Positions 47,001-57,450 of a DNA stretch of 64,000 bases are shown here, piece by piece; position 1 is the first letter of the stretch; each line of letters starts with the position of its first letter. The stretch is from Oegoconia quadripuncta (Eukaryota; Arthropoda; Insecta; Lepidoptera; Autostichidae). Where the stretch lies: positions 24,611,771-24,675,770 of the forward strand of contig OX438743.1 in NCBI GenBank assembly GCA_949316235.1, read 5' to 3'. The translations under genes and the position numbers were made by a program. The notes under the pieces are model-generated. The model was not told where the DNA came from. It did no database searches and saw only the letters and a program-made list of their open reading frames with translations.

Positions 47001-50000
47001 ATATTTAAGGTACTTCCCCTTCATGTCCCATAACTTTGGGACGCCCTGTATAAAATAATTTTTGAGAGAGACTGATGTCCGACTATGTGTCCAAAAATGT
47101 TAATTGCGTGTGTGTGAGGGGGGGGGGGGTGTATATCTATGGGGGTAGGGTGTATATGTATGGGGGTGGGGTGTATATGTGTGGGGTGTGGGTGTATTGT
47201 GTGAGTGTTTGTCAACAAACTCCATTAATCGATTTAATTCCTTCTTAAATCTAATTAACAATAAATTTTACACTTTTAAAAATATTATTTTGGTGAACTA
47301 TGTCAAGTGCGATAACATACGAGTGTTTTGTAAACACTGACTGTGAAGTGGCCACTGGGTTATGTGGCTCTTCTAATTAGATGAGGTTGCGTCTCAATGG
47401 GAACAGAAAGCGAATGATAAATCGATGAAAGTAACCTAGCATGAGAAGGATAAATCTTCATAGGACACCTTCAGAGGTCACCACGTACGGCATAAGCGCG
47501 ATGTAAATAAGCCGAACTCATACTGGCTAAAGCTTCCCCTGTTAACCTAACCACACCTTTTGCGATAGCTGTCTGAAATTTGGGTGCACTGACAGCTGTC
47601 AGGTGTCGGTTCATTCTTTCTCCTTTTATTATCTCCTCTCGGAGAAGGCAAAGAGATCGCAGATCGAAGATTAGACGACCGATTGGTGTAGTGGATAGTG
47701 ACCCTATCAGCGAAACCAACGGTTGCGGGTTCGAATCCCGCGACGGGTAAATGTTTGTGTGATGAATATGAACATTTATTCCTGAGTCATGGATGTTTAT
47801 ATAAATATTTATGTATGTTTATCCGTTATCTAGTATCCATAGTACAAGCTTTGCTTAGTTTGGGTCTAGATGAGTGGTGTAAGTGTCCGAAATATTTATT
47901 TATTATTATTTATTATTTATTTATCTAAGCCCATAACAGCCATGTCTTATTTTTCTTATTTCTTCAGTTTATTAAGTCAGTCTCAGTCAAAACAAGTACT
48001 TCGTCGTATACTTGGCGTATACACAGTCTAGTCACGGTCAAGTCATTCTTCAGTAAAGTGGCAGAATGCTTTACAAAAGATTTTGGCGGCTTCTTGTGGG
48101 AACCCGAAAACTTCGTTACGTACTTTAATTTACATTTCCCTTCACTTGTACACCATCACAAACTTTTGCTGCACAATATTTTGCCATTATTAAGCTTCAA
48201 AAGTTAGAATGCACAAATTATAAGAATTATAAAGAAAATTGCAACTTCACTCGCCGAGATCCCGTCAAAAAATCCTCATTCTTTCTCGGTTATGTTAGCC
48301 TGGTGTAATAATACATATAGGTGTGGTTTTTTTTCCAAATCAACGGGTTCGATTCCTGGCTAGGAATATTAATTTTTCAAAAATCCAACGATGCAGTTTT
48401 AGTTTTCATCAAAATCGGGCCTGACGCTCCTTTCAGTACTTAGTTTAGGATTTGGTCATCTAGGCGCACTTAAAAAATTCACCCTGTATGCAGTAAAAAA
48501 CTCATCTATGTTATATTTGATATATTTTCAGTAGACCAGTCCATGTGCACAGTTCACAATGTACTACTGGACCCGTGCCCCGGTGGACCCAGCTTTTGTG
48601 CGGTGAAGAGGGACAAGAGATACACCCTCACGGCCGACTTTACACCAGGTAAGTCCTTCATTAATATGATGAAACAATATGCGTAGTGAGCTTATTTCAT
48701 AAATTTTTGGAGACAATAAAAAGAATGAACCAAATAGCTAAATGTACCTACCTAATTTCTATTATAAGAGTTTATGTAGTACCCATTTACGCTTTTAAAA
48801 CATAATTTTACATTAGTACAGGATTTTTAGCTGTACTAGGGGTTATTTTTGAGGAGTTAGTAACCCTGATGTTTTACATTTTGTAGTCAATGGTGTCGAT
48901 TCGGATGTACAACGAACTAAACTAAATTTAAATTATATGTATCCTTTTCTAACCACTAATACATGAAAAGGACGACATATAATTAAGCCCTGTCAAATTA
49001 AGTAAAAGGATCAAAACAAGCACTTCTTTATCAATATCAGGTGTACACCTAGCGACGTCACGATTAAAATACTATGGAGCGACTTGTTTTGACAGCTCTT
49101 AACTTAATTTGACAGGACTTAATTTATAGTCGTCCCTTTCATGTTAATAGTGTTAGAAAAGGATGTATCTGCTTTAAATTTAGTTAGTTCGTTGTACATC
49201 CGAATCGACACCACTGAGTAGAATAATACAACCGGAATTTGTAGATTGCTTTTACTTTTTAATACTTATTTTTACTGAACTTATATTTGAATTTCTCTCC
49301 AAACCGACATGTTATGTATGTTCGATCAGAGTATATCCAAAAATTTATTAGTTTTTGCCTATTGCCAAACTTCAAGAGCATTGTGACGACCTGTTTGGTG
49401 TAGTGGTTAGCAACTCTGACCACTATACCAAAAGGTTGCGGGTTCGAATCCCGCTAGGGTCATATGTTTGTGTGATGAATACGGACATGTGTACCCGAGT
49501 TATGAATGTTTTCATTTATAATACGTATTTATTTACAAAAAAAATGTATTTAAGTATCAACCATCGGGTATCCACAACAACACAAGCCTATAGTTGCTTA
49601 AAGTGGAACTAGATGGCGCTGTGTGTATGTCAAGATTTTGGTGTTTGGTCAAAAGGACGACCTGTTTAGTGTAGTGGTTAGGAACTCTGCCGCTATACCA
49701 AAAGGTCGCGGGTTCGAATCCCGCTGGGGGCATATGTTTGTATGATGAATAGAGACATGTGTACCCGAGTTATGGATGTTTTCATTTATAATACGTATTT
49801 ATTTACAAAAAAAAATGTAGGTATTTGTGTAGTGTATCAACCACCTGGTATCCACAACACAAGCCTATAGTTGCTTAAAGTGGAACTAGATGGCGCTGTG
49901 TGTATGTCAAGGATATTTATTATTATTATTATTGTGATACCTATTGCCTATTCACCATTTGCCTAACCTAGCCAAAATTTGATGCTTAAAGATTCTATTT

Positions 50001-51616
50001 TCTAGGTTTTTAGATAAAATATTATGTTTTTCACAATAGCGTTAAAAGTTGCGCAAATGTGCAGAGTGAAAAATCGATAGGGACTTAACCAACCCCACTT
50101 CGTCTACGTAAGATCGATAGTCGCGACATCGAAAACGGTATATCGAAGAAAACAACCGACATCAATGATGGCTATTTACCTCTAGAGTGACATGAGATCT
50201 TAAACGAATTTATATAATAGACAAACCATGAACACAGACCCTTAAAAATAAAACATAAATAATTTAAATTGGTTTTTGACGCTGGATGATTAGTAGTAAC
50301 TAATACTAACGGGTCTCCAGCTTGATTCCGAAACCTCTCCCTGGGGCGTTCGTATAAAAATGACCTAAAGCAGGTTGTGATGAAGCAAGGCATACGTAAA
50401 TGACTAGATATAGAAATCACTTGTCTGGTATGACTGTCTCATGATGACTAAATACAGTATTCGGATAAACCTTATATATATAAATAATAATAAATGTCTT
50501 TGCACAAACACACAGCGTCATCTAGGTCCACAGTAAGCATCTAGGCTTGTGTTATGGATACCAGAAGGTTGATAAACCACACAAATATTTTTTTTTTTGT
50601 AAATAAAACATGTATAAATGAAAAACGTATGCCCCTGGCGGGATTCGAACCCGCGACCATTTGGTACAGTAGCAAAGTTTCTAACCACTACACCAAACAG
50701 GTCGTCCTCAAAATATAGGTCTAGACTCTGGTTTCCCTTCACGGGTTTGGCATATAGATTTTGTGTATAATATTTTTTATAATGATGCTGTTGATTCTGT
50801 ATTATCAATTAAATAAATAAAAAAATAAAAAATAACGTATAAATCTTTCGCCTTTTACTTACCTATACGTTTATTACCTGTAAATATTATAACTTTTGAT
50901 AAATAAATGTATACAATTACAAAATACATACGCAGGATAAAGTTTTTGAGGCCGGACGTAATAAAATCGTTCTTAGTTTCATGCCTACGTATCATACTGA
51001 GTGTAAATACCTTTTATTTATAAAATTGTCTATCTTATTTATAGGATTCTCAACAAAAAAGCTGAAAATAGCAATGTACGGGGATGACAGCAACACAGGA
51101 ATTTTTGATAAAGTGATAAAGACCCCAGAAGACGCATGCCACATGCTGACGTGCCCTGTTGAAGCTGAAACCAGAAGAATTTTCGATATTGATTTCTTAT
51201 TGGACAAAACTTTGGCTGTTGTAAGTAATTTTCGTCACAGTCACCAGTGACTGCAAATAACTTTAAAAATAGTAGGTACTTACTACAATAATAATTTGAA
51301 GTAAAAACTTTAGCTCCAATATGCACATGTGTGTATAGCGCCATCTATGATAATATGAAGAAACTATTAAACTAAGCTACGAAGCAAATTGTTGTAGCTG
51401 TTCACCGAAAGATGGAGCAGTTTTAACAGATTTTAAAAAATACTGCAATCAAAAAGGATGACATAATTAACGTTTAAGTACATCTTATATTTATTATTCA
51501 TTCGTGTAATTATGTTTTTGTTGCAGGCAAAATTTCCCGTAAAAGTGAAACTGTGGGATGAAGACAACGAATCACAAGCATGCTGTTTTACTTTTAACAT
51601 CAAAATTCGTAAATAA
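44012..51616 (+). CDS. ML-domain (NPC2/MD-2-like) secreted lipid-binding protein, gene 2
   Basis: Exons: 44012-44090, 48532-48648, 51045-51220 and 51527-51616 (stop TAA). Phases are 1,1,0, exactly as in the upstream ML gene; 153 residues. Residues 1-16 are a signal peptide (MLLFLILVTSVFCAHG). Cysteines at 24, 32 and 42 sit at the same positions as in gene 1, followed by 49, 97, 102, 143 and 144. There is an N-glycosylation sequon at N138. Sequence outside the Cys framework has diverged strongly: the middle carries YGDDSNTGIFDKVIKTP instead of the Trp-rich loop of gene 1, suggesting a different ligand (inference). The acceptor of exon 2 is a tandem CAGTAG. I chose the upstream AG because it keeps C24-C32-C42 spacing identical to gene 1. 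No canonical poly(A) hexamer is seen until 51812, inside a repeat. Confidence 0.92.
44157..44262 (+). mobile_element. SINE family S2-related, decayed
   Basis: GTCTCGCTGGCGCAGTAGG head and GGTAAATGTTTGTGTGATAA body. The B box is mutated. Confidence 0.45.
44280..44422. repeat. MITE-like family M2, half copy
   Basis: Only the right half is kept, ending AATGAGGGCGCCACTGGACG. It lies in intron 1 of ML gene 2. Confidence 0.65.
45828..47048 (+). mobile_element. Tc1/mariner-type element with partial transposase (copy 2)
   Basis: 1221 bp with 268-bp terminal inverted repeats (45828-46095 and 46781-47048), flanked by a TA target duplication as expected for the Tc1/mariner/IS630 superfamily. It carries the C-terminal half of a DDE transposase. 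It lies in intron 1 of ML gene 2. Confidence 0.92.
46271..46702 (+). pseudogene. Transposase C-terminal fragment (Tc1/mariner/IS630 DDE type)
   Basis: An open frame of about 143 codons carries the second and third catalytic blocks, FQQDGAPAHNS and ARSPDLTPLDFFFWG. Forty residues separate the second and third acidic residues (D...D), longer than the 34 of mariner and Tc1. The N-terminal DNA-binding helix-turn-helix and first catalytic Asp are absent and there is no ATG at the start, so it is a remnant. An intact relative elsewhere in the genome would have to supply activity (inference). Confidence 0.88.
47095..47205 (+). repeat. G-rich minisatellite
   Basis: A run of about 12 G, then repeats of GGGGGTGGGGTGTATATG type, starting 47 bp after Tc1/mariner copy 2. 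Could form G-quadruplexes (inference). Confidence 0.7.
47675..47925 (+). mobile_element. SINE family S2, variant head
   Basis: GACGACCGATTGGTGTAGTG and GGTTCGAATCCCGCGACGGG, body to a TTATTATTTATT tail. Confidence 0.8.
47972..48277 (+). repeat. Unclassified ~300-bp repeat family M7
   Basis: Second copy, very similar over its whole length, including TTGGCGTATACACAGTCTAG. It lies in intron 1 of ML gene 2, about 250 bp before exon 2. Confidence 0.75.
48532..48648 (+). CDS. ML gene 2, exon 2
   Basis: The TTTTCAG acceptor (with a second AG 3 nt on) and the GTAAGT donor are both in phase 1. It encodes SMCTVHNVLLDPC and the Cys loop. Confidence 0.92.
48891..49216. mobile_element. MITE family M3, long hairpin copy
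   Basis: About 325 bp with ends GGTGTCGATTCGGATGTACA and its inverse, and a second inverted pair inside (ACTTAATTTGACAGGACTTA type). It lies in intron 2 of ML gene 2. Confidence 0.75.
49384..49633 (+). mobile_element. SINE family S2, first of a head-to-tail pair
   Basis: CGACCTGTTTGGTGTAGTGG through GGCGCTGTGTGTATGTCA. It lies in intron 2 of ML gene 2. Confidence 0.85.
49657..49935 (+). mobile_element. SINE family S2, second of a head-to-tail pair
   Basis: CGACCTGTTTAGTGTAGTGG to a (TTA)n tail, about 24 bp after the previous copy. Confidence 0.85.
50490..50708 (-). mobile_element. SINE family S2
   Basis: Inverse copy ending CACTACACCAAACAGGTCGT. Confidence 0.85.
51045..51220 (+). CDS. ML gene 2, exon 3
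   Basis: The TTTATAG acceptor is in phase 1 and the GTAAGT donor in phase 0. It encodes the beta-sandwich core and DACHMLTC. Confidence 0.92.
51527..51616 (+). CDS. ML gene 2, exon 4 with stop
   Basis: The GTTGCAG acceptor opens in phase 0; 29 codons and TAA, the same length as gene 1 exon 4. It encodes QACCFTFNIKIRK. Confidence 0.92.
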   Translation, partial: AKFPVKVKLWDEDNESQACCFTFNIKIRK

Positions 51617-51799
51617 TGCGCATACCTATAAGTATTTCTTATTTTTAATGTGTGTCAATTTGAAAAGGTTTTAAAATCCAAATTTCATCTACATCGTAGT
51701 TGCAGTCGTCGGTATCCAACCAAAGTCGGTTGGTATACAGGTTTTTTAAATTTAAATTTTCGATTACCCATGCTAAGTAAACCATTCTTAAACCATATT

Positions 51800-52130
51800 T
51801 AGGCCCGTAATAATAAACCATTCTCATTACAAGTGTTGAGGCTGTATCACACGAGATGCGTCTTAAGCAGTTGACGCTATCTCAAGCTCCGTGCTAATTT
51901 ATAAACCAATCTTGATCAGCTGAGATCACTTTTCAAGTATTCGCCTCAGCGGCGATTGAATGATAGTCTTGAGTTTCGTTTATTAATACGTGAAACTCCT
52001 CGCACCTTTCAAGTGAGTAATGCTTGAGTATTCACGTGCGTTTCAGGTCTCAAGTTAGGTTTATTGATCAACACGTTTACTTGCGGTCACAAGACTGTTC
52101 TCAATCTTGAGAATGGTTTATTAATACGGG
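51800..52130. mobile_element. MITE family M1, just after ML gene 2
   Basis: About 330 bp, starting GGCCCGTAATAATAAACC and ending GGTTTATTAATACGGG. It contains the first AATAAA downstream of ML gene 2. Confidence 0.75.
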
Positions 52131-52149
52131 TGTCAGTCTATCCGACAAA

Positions 52150-52345
52150 TATATACATAACGTCCCGACCTGTGTCCCAAAAGGGGTGGTCAGAGATATC
52201 CCAAACATATACATTTGGGTGTACCAAATAGCCTTACGAAATATACAGAAATTCACACGGGACACGGTGAGCCCATCGCCGTTGGAACGTGCAAAATCTA
52301 CTACAGATGATTTTTAGTGGATTGTCCCTTAGGGTTAGATCTATT
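52150..52345 (-). repeat. Interspersed family R1, inverse
   Basis: AACGTCCCGACCTGTGTCCC to GTGGATTGTCCCTTAGGG. Confidence 0.65.
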
Positions 52346-52429
52346 CTTTTTGGGTGTTAGCCAAGGTTTGGGTGTTCTCAGCTCAGTAATCTTGAGAATG
52401 GTATATTAATATTGTATTGGCTTTAGTAT

Positions 52430-52668
52430 TGAAATCGGCTGAATTCGCCTATGGTTCCTAGTAGAAAGTTGATCGTAATCAGGAGTGGAGTCACCAGCCG
52501 AAAATTGTTGGACTTCCATACTAAAAGTGTTTCAGAATGGTTTACTTTGTATGGGTAGGTATCTAATTGAAAATTTTTAATCGAATTCGACTAAGGTTCT
52601 TACGGAAAATTGATCGTAGTCAAGTAATGGGAATTACACGTAATCAAATTCACCCGGTATAATTCGTC
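52430..52668. repeat. MITE family M8
   Basis: Inverse orientation, with AATCGGCTGAATTCGCCTAT through AATCAAATTCACCCGGTA. Confidence 0.6.
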
Positions 52669-52920
52669 GTATGTATGTAACTCCGCAAATATTATAATTT
52701 ATTTGCCAATAGGTACAATAATATGGTAATCTAGCTAGTCTGATGATGGAGCTGAAAAGTGGACAACAGAATCCTTGCTACTAAGTAGTAAACCCATCGA
52801 GTCTGGACTCATTAGATAGTCCCATACAATTTTATAGTGTATTAATTAATAATTAAAGCGAATGTTTTTTTTTTTCAACTACCTATATTTTTATTGTAAG
52901 CAGAGCCTTGTACTGCAGGT

Positions 52921-53300
52921 CCTTGTTTGTTTGTTTGTAAACGCTTTATTGTACAAAAAGGCAATACATTAATTTTGCATTGATACATAAATTGAGTACA
53001 ACGGCGGACTTATCCCAAAGAGGGATTTCTTCCAGTCAACCATAGGGTTAGTTAGAAAACAGCAGATTGGGCGTATACAAATTACAGCAAATTCAAACTA
53101 AAGCAAAGCAAATACCTACACTACACACTAACAAATATATATATAAAAGTAATAAGAATGATATATAATAATACATATAAATAAATAGGTACCTATATAA
53201 ATAAGGAAATACTTAAAGAGAGGATTTAACACGGAGTTGTCATTCATCAAAAGTAGCTACCGCTCAAAACGCGATTAGAGTCCCTCTGTACTTGATTTAG
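52921..53300 (-). mobile_element. LINE 3' tail, inverse
   Basis: AAACGCTTTATTGTACAAAA and CGGCGGACTTATCCCAAAGA are the inverse of the forward tail at 39499-39605. Confidence 0.65.
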
Positions 53301-53395
53301 ATGTCGATGTTTTTAAAGTACTGCAAACAGTTTTGTGCTACCCAGATATCCTACAATCCCCTTCAATATTCGAAAAAAAACAATTACAAGTATTT

Positions 53396-53560
53396 TTTTA
53401 TGCACATCGGATTGGTACTTGACCTCAATGAGGTCGAAGGTGGAAGCGTACTGACCCGGAAACCTCAACACATTTGGAGGAATGGCTATCTTATCTCTGA
53501 CAACCGGAACACAACAATGCTATTAAACATTGCTGTTTGGCGGCAGATTTAGATAAGATG
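53396..53560 (-). mobile_element. SINE family S1, 5' truncated
   Basis: Inverse tail and body (GCGTACTGACCCGGAAACC to GGCGGCAGATTTAGATAAG). Confidence 0.78.
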
Positions 53561-53567
53561 TGCTAGT

Positions 53568-53735
53568 TTTATCTCGTTTTTAACTTTACCATCGCGTTCG
53601 CGTTTACGAAAAAAGTATCTATGAAAAAAATCGTTTTGCAAACTATCCGCTAGGGGCGCTGCACATTTCTCCATACAAATCGTCACGTAACCGTGAACGC
53701 GGTAGTAAAGTTAAGTTGAAACAATTGCACGATTG
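53568..53735. mobile_element. MITE family M9
   Basis: Arms TTAACTTTACCATCGCGTTC and GAACGCGGTAGTAAAGTTAA enclose the same core as the copy at 8308. Confidence 0.65.
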
Positions 53736-54045
53736 AATTGCACGATCTTATTCCACCGTCCCCTTTCCATCTTCGGCCAACCAGGCGCGGGGAGCGTTTC
53801 CATCCATATGTTGTCAACATACCGAACATCCGCACTAAGCGCTTTGCTTCATCATTTATAATGCTGACTGCTAAGGTATGGAACTCACTGCCCGCGTCGG
53901 TTTTTCCCGACAATTACAACCTTGGGATTTTCAAGTCTAGAGTAAATAGGCATTTACTGGGTGCGCGTGATACATCTTCGGCTACATCGTCACTTTCCAT
54001 CAGGTGAGATTGTAGTCAAACGCGAAACCAGTTCTTAATAAAAAA
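53736..54045 (+). mobile_element. Jockey/CR1-like LINE, RT C-terminal tail
   Basis: Plus frame 53738-54007 reads IPPSPFHLRPTRRGERFHPY and SLPASVFPDNYNLGIFKSRV, then A-rich 3' end. Confidence 0.82.
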
Positions 54046-54359
54046 ATAAAAAAATACAAAACTCACACGCCGCCCTCAGATTCTGGGTTATTTGTCAATC
54101 ACAATGAATAAACTCTACCTTATCGGACGGAGGAATTAATTTACCTATCCTCCATCTCTTCGGTCGTTGGACTATCTATATCCCGCGGTAAGCAACAGTA
54201 CGACGTTTCTTTAAATTCTAAACAGAGCCTCAACTTTCATTTCCTTTTCAAATTGTTTGTAACACAATGCCTTCTTTGGCATCGGTTATCGCCCCATCAG
54301 CAATTATATGAAACTTTTACGGCACCCACATACCTACCTATCACTGAGCAAACCTTCTT

Positions 54360-54650
54360 AGGCCCGTATTAATACCATACCATTCTCAAGATTGAAAACA
54401 GTCTTGTGACCGGTCTCAAGTAAACATGTTGATTAATAAACCTAACTTGACACCTGAAAAGCACGTGCATACTCAAGCAGTACTCAATTGAATAGCTGCG
54501 CGTATTAATAAACGAAACTTAAGACTGTCATTCATTCACCGCTGAGGCGAATACTTGAGAAGTGATCTCAGCTGAGTAGACGTCAAGATTGGTTTATAAA
54601 TTAGCACGGAGCTTGAGACAGCGTCAACTGCTTACATGCAGCCTCAAGAC
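54360..54650. mobile_element. MITE family M1, truncated
   Basis: Starts GGCCCGTATTAATACC and follows the family through CTCAGCTGAG and GAGCTTGAGACAGCG, then breaks off before the right inverted end. Confidence 0.7.
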
Positions 54651-55245
54651 TGTCAACTAACCCAACCGAGTATGAAACATATCCCCCTTATTCTGATTAC
54701 ATCCAAATACACCAAAGACCCTGGTCTTCGAACCTAATAACAACTCAACTACAAAAAAATCAAAAAAAAAAAACAAAAAATGTTTATTTGCGTTTACAAA
54801 TTAATCCTTGTGCTAAGAACACAGTGGTTGGAGGACACCTATTATAAAATACTTGTGCCAGATGGCTCCGCTCTTCCAATTACAGTACAGTTATATCTGC
54901 AAGTTATTTATATTAATTACTAAATCATCGTCGCTACAAGGCTTCAAACTATAACAACGCAGTTCACGCAATATGTAAACTTTTGAAATTTGAGTGAGAA
55001 TTTTGCGCATGCGAATGCAATAGCGAACTAATTGTAAATCTGTTTCTGTACCGATTTTTGACATTCAGCAATAGGTAAGTGTACAGGGAGCTTTATCACA
55101 ACGAATTAATCATTAAGTTCATCTTTGCTCCATAATTAAATGGTCTATCACATATCTCGGAGACAAAAAAGCGCTGTTTACAATGAAAGTTATAGTCCTA
55201 TTGAGTCCGAACGCTTGTGAAATCTGTGAATGACTATTTTCTCTC
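54651..55245. other. Spacer with an inverse LINE-like tail
   Basis: ATGTTTATTTGCGTTTACAA at 54780 resembles an inverse LINE 3' end. The rest is unassigned. Confidence 0.35.
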
Positions 55246-55572
55246 GTGGAGACACATTCGTATTGGTGAGAGCTACTTACAATGTTGATCCAAGCTCCTA
55301 ACTAGTAACCGATATAAGTTTTCGTGGGAGCTTTTCTCCATGTTAATGCTAGAGGTCATTTAGTTGGACTCATTTAGCTAGCCGGGCGGAAGCGTCAGTA
55401 GCTCAGCGTGTGGAGACACATTCGTATTGGTGAGAGCTACTTACAATGTTGATCCAAGCTCCTAACTAGTAACCGATATAAGTTTGCGTGGGAGCTTTTC
55501 TCCATGTTAATGCTAGAGGTCATTTAGTTGGACTCATTTAGCTAGCCGGGCGGAAGCGTCAGTAGCTCAGCG
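55246..55572 (+). repeat. 164-bp perfect-to-near-perfect tandem duplication
   Basis: Unit GTGGAGACACATTCGTATTG... at 55246 and again at 55410. One difference was noticed (GTTTTCGTG against GTTTGCGTG). Confidence 0.9.
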
Positions 55573-55840
55573 TATAAGGCGCGGCCTTGGGAAGTCATGG
55601 TTCGATTCCCAGGCAGGCCTTGTACCAATAAGTTTTTAAATTTGAACTCGACTGCCCTTAAACGGCGAAGAAAAAGATCGCGAAACCTGCATGTCTGAGA
55701 AATAAAAATTCTAAGGTATGTGAAGTCCTCAACCCGCATTGGGCCAGCGTGGTCGACTATGGCCCATACTCGCTCATTTATACGAGAGAAGGCCTTATGT
55801 TCCTGCAGTGGGATGTTTACGGGCTGATGATGATGAGAGC
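55552..55840 (+). mobile_element. SINE family S3, downstream of a tandem duplication
   Basis: GGAAGCGTCAGTAGCTCAGC head, GGTTCGATTCCCAGGCAGG B box, GCTGATGATGATGAGAG end. Its first ~20 bp are also present at 55388 through the 164-bp duplication. Confidence 0.8.
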
Positions 55841-55984
55841 CGGCAGTCAGACCACCTAAGTCAATTGCTTTGTGAACTGTTATCGTTTATGAAGTCAATG
55901 CAATATCCATCCTTGTCATGTCATAACATAATGACAAGAACAGACAGTGCGTTGCTATCGCTATAGCTTTGACTTAAGCAGTAG

Positions 55985-56335
55985 AGCCCCAGGCACCGAC
56001 ACTCCGTACTTGCGTTAAGATTTAATTACCTACACTACTACTTGCGCATTGAGAGACTTATTAACGAACGAACGAACCCGAATAATTGCAAGTCTACCAC
56101 TGTACGTTTCTCAAGAAACTTCTTACCACGTACGACCACCCTGTGGAACGGACTTCCGGCAGCGGTATTCCCGAACGAGTACGACATTGGAACCTTCAAG
56201 AAACGAGCCTACACCTTCCTCAAAGGCCGGCAACGCATCTGTGACCCTTTTGGTGTTGCGGGTGTCCATGGGCGGCGGTGATTGCTTTCCATCAGGTGAC
56301 CCGCATGCTCGCTTGCCGCCCTCTCATATAAAAAA
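55985..56335 (+). mobile_element. LINE RT C-terminal tail with A-tail
   Basis: Frame 56042-56281 reads [20 protein letters not shown], a common end of RT proteins, followed by CCGCCCTCTCATATAAAAAA. Confidence 0.78.
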
Positions 56336-56827
56336 AAAAAATTGTTCCCCAGTGGTTGGCATTGGTTGTATGTGTGAGACTAACATACAACTCGTTGCTG
56401 AGGTTTGACTCTTTGAGGAATTGTTTAGTGGCGCTGTACCGATCCCAAGAGAACTCCACTCGTAGGGCTAAACAGAGAGACACTTATACAAACACTCACC
56501 TTTACAACCGCACTCACACACAAACACACAGTTTAGTTGTCCAAATTTCTCAAAATTCAAGTTGTCAATATTTTAATTTCTATTTTGTTGTAATTTTTTG
56601 TTTTACTAATAATTGTTTATAATATGGTCAAATTTACTAATTGTAATGTTTAAGCCCTCGCATTACTAATAAACCTATCCTCCCGCCCTTCACCTCGGGG
56701 AGAAGGGGGGTGACTGAAAAACAACGTTGACCGTGACATCTGTCCCGGTACAGCAAAGCTGATGTCACTCCCTTTTGCCTTGACTATTCAAAATTCTTAC
56801 TATGTCAATAGCATTAAGTTAAATATG

Positions 56828-56882
56828 AACTCCCAAATTGGGAGGAAAATAAAATGAGCCACCAACGCTCTTATCACAGGCC
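56828..56882 (-). mobile_element. SINE family S3, small fragment
   Basis: CTCCCAAATTGGGAGG and GAGCCACCAACGCTC, inverse. Confidence 0.55.
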
Positions 56883-57356
56883 GGCCCTATCTCAGGATAA
56901 AATGGCCAGGAAGTAGTTTACTCAATTGATAGTCAAATATAAATCTTCCTGCCTTCGAAACTGTATAGAAATAAAAAGTTAACATGGCTTTACAGGTGCA
57001 CTGACCGGTCCCAACACCTTGTTATCAGAACCATGGGCGTGACCACTGTTTCACGTCACGGGATTGTCTAATAACCACAAACGTATAAATAGTAATCAAA
57101 ACGGCTCCAATGAAGATAATACTTAAAAAAAAGCTTTAATATTCTATCATGATCAAAAAAAAAATGCAAATGAAAAAATATTTATTTCAGTACCATAATA
57201 AAACAATCAATGAGGTATCGGGGGTCTCCTTTTAAGTATAAATACCTGTGTTAGGAGTCCCATAACGAAATGTCAAATATTTGTCCAACTAAAGTTAAGG
57301 TGAAATAGGTAAATTAGGTGATTATCACATAATTCTAGTACAAAGACGAGTATATT
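56883..57356. other. Spacer, nothing recognised
   Basis: AT-rich, no open frame of note. Confidence 0.45.
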
Positions 57357-57444
57357 ACTTATCTAAATCTGCCGCCAAACAGCAATGTTAATAGCATTGT
57401 TGTATGTTAACATTGCTGTGTTCCGGTTGTCAAAGATAAGATCT
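57357..57444 (+). mobile_element. SINE family S1, fragment with internal 18-bp duplication
   Basis: TTATCTAAATCTGCCGCCAA to TCAAAGATAAGAT, with the ATGTTAA...TTGTTG step repeated in inverted form. Confidence 0.65.
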
Positions 57445-57450
57445 CCTCTT

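Noticed and set aside
47021..47218. Minus frame rich in His/Pro/Thr (THPTPIHIHP type) as an antimicrobial or structural peptide
   Set aside because: It is a translation of the G-rich minisatellite; there is no start context or signal peptide.
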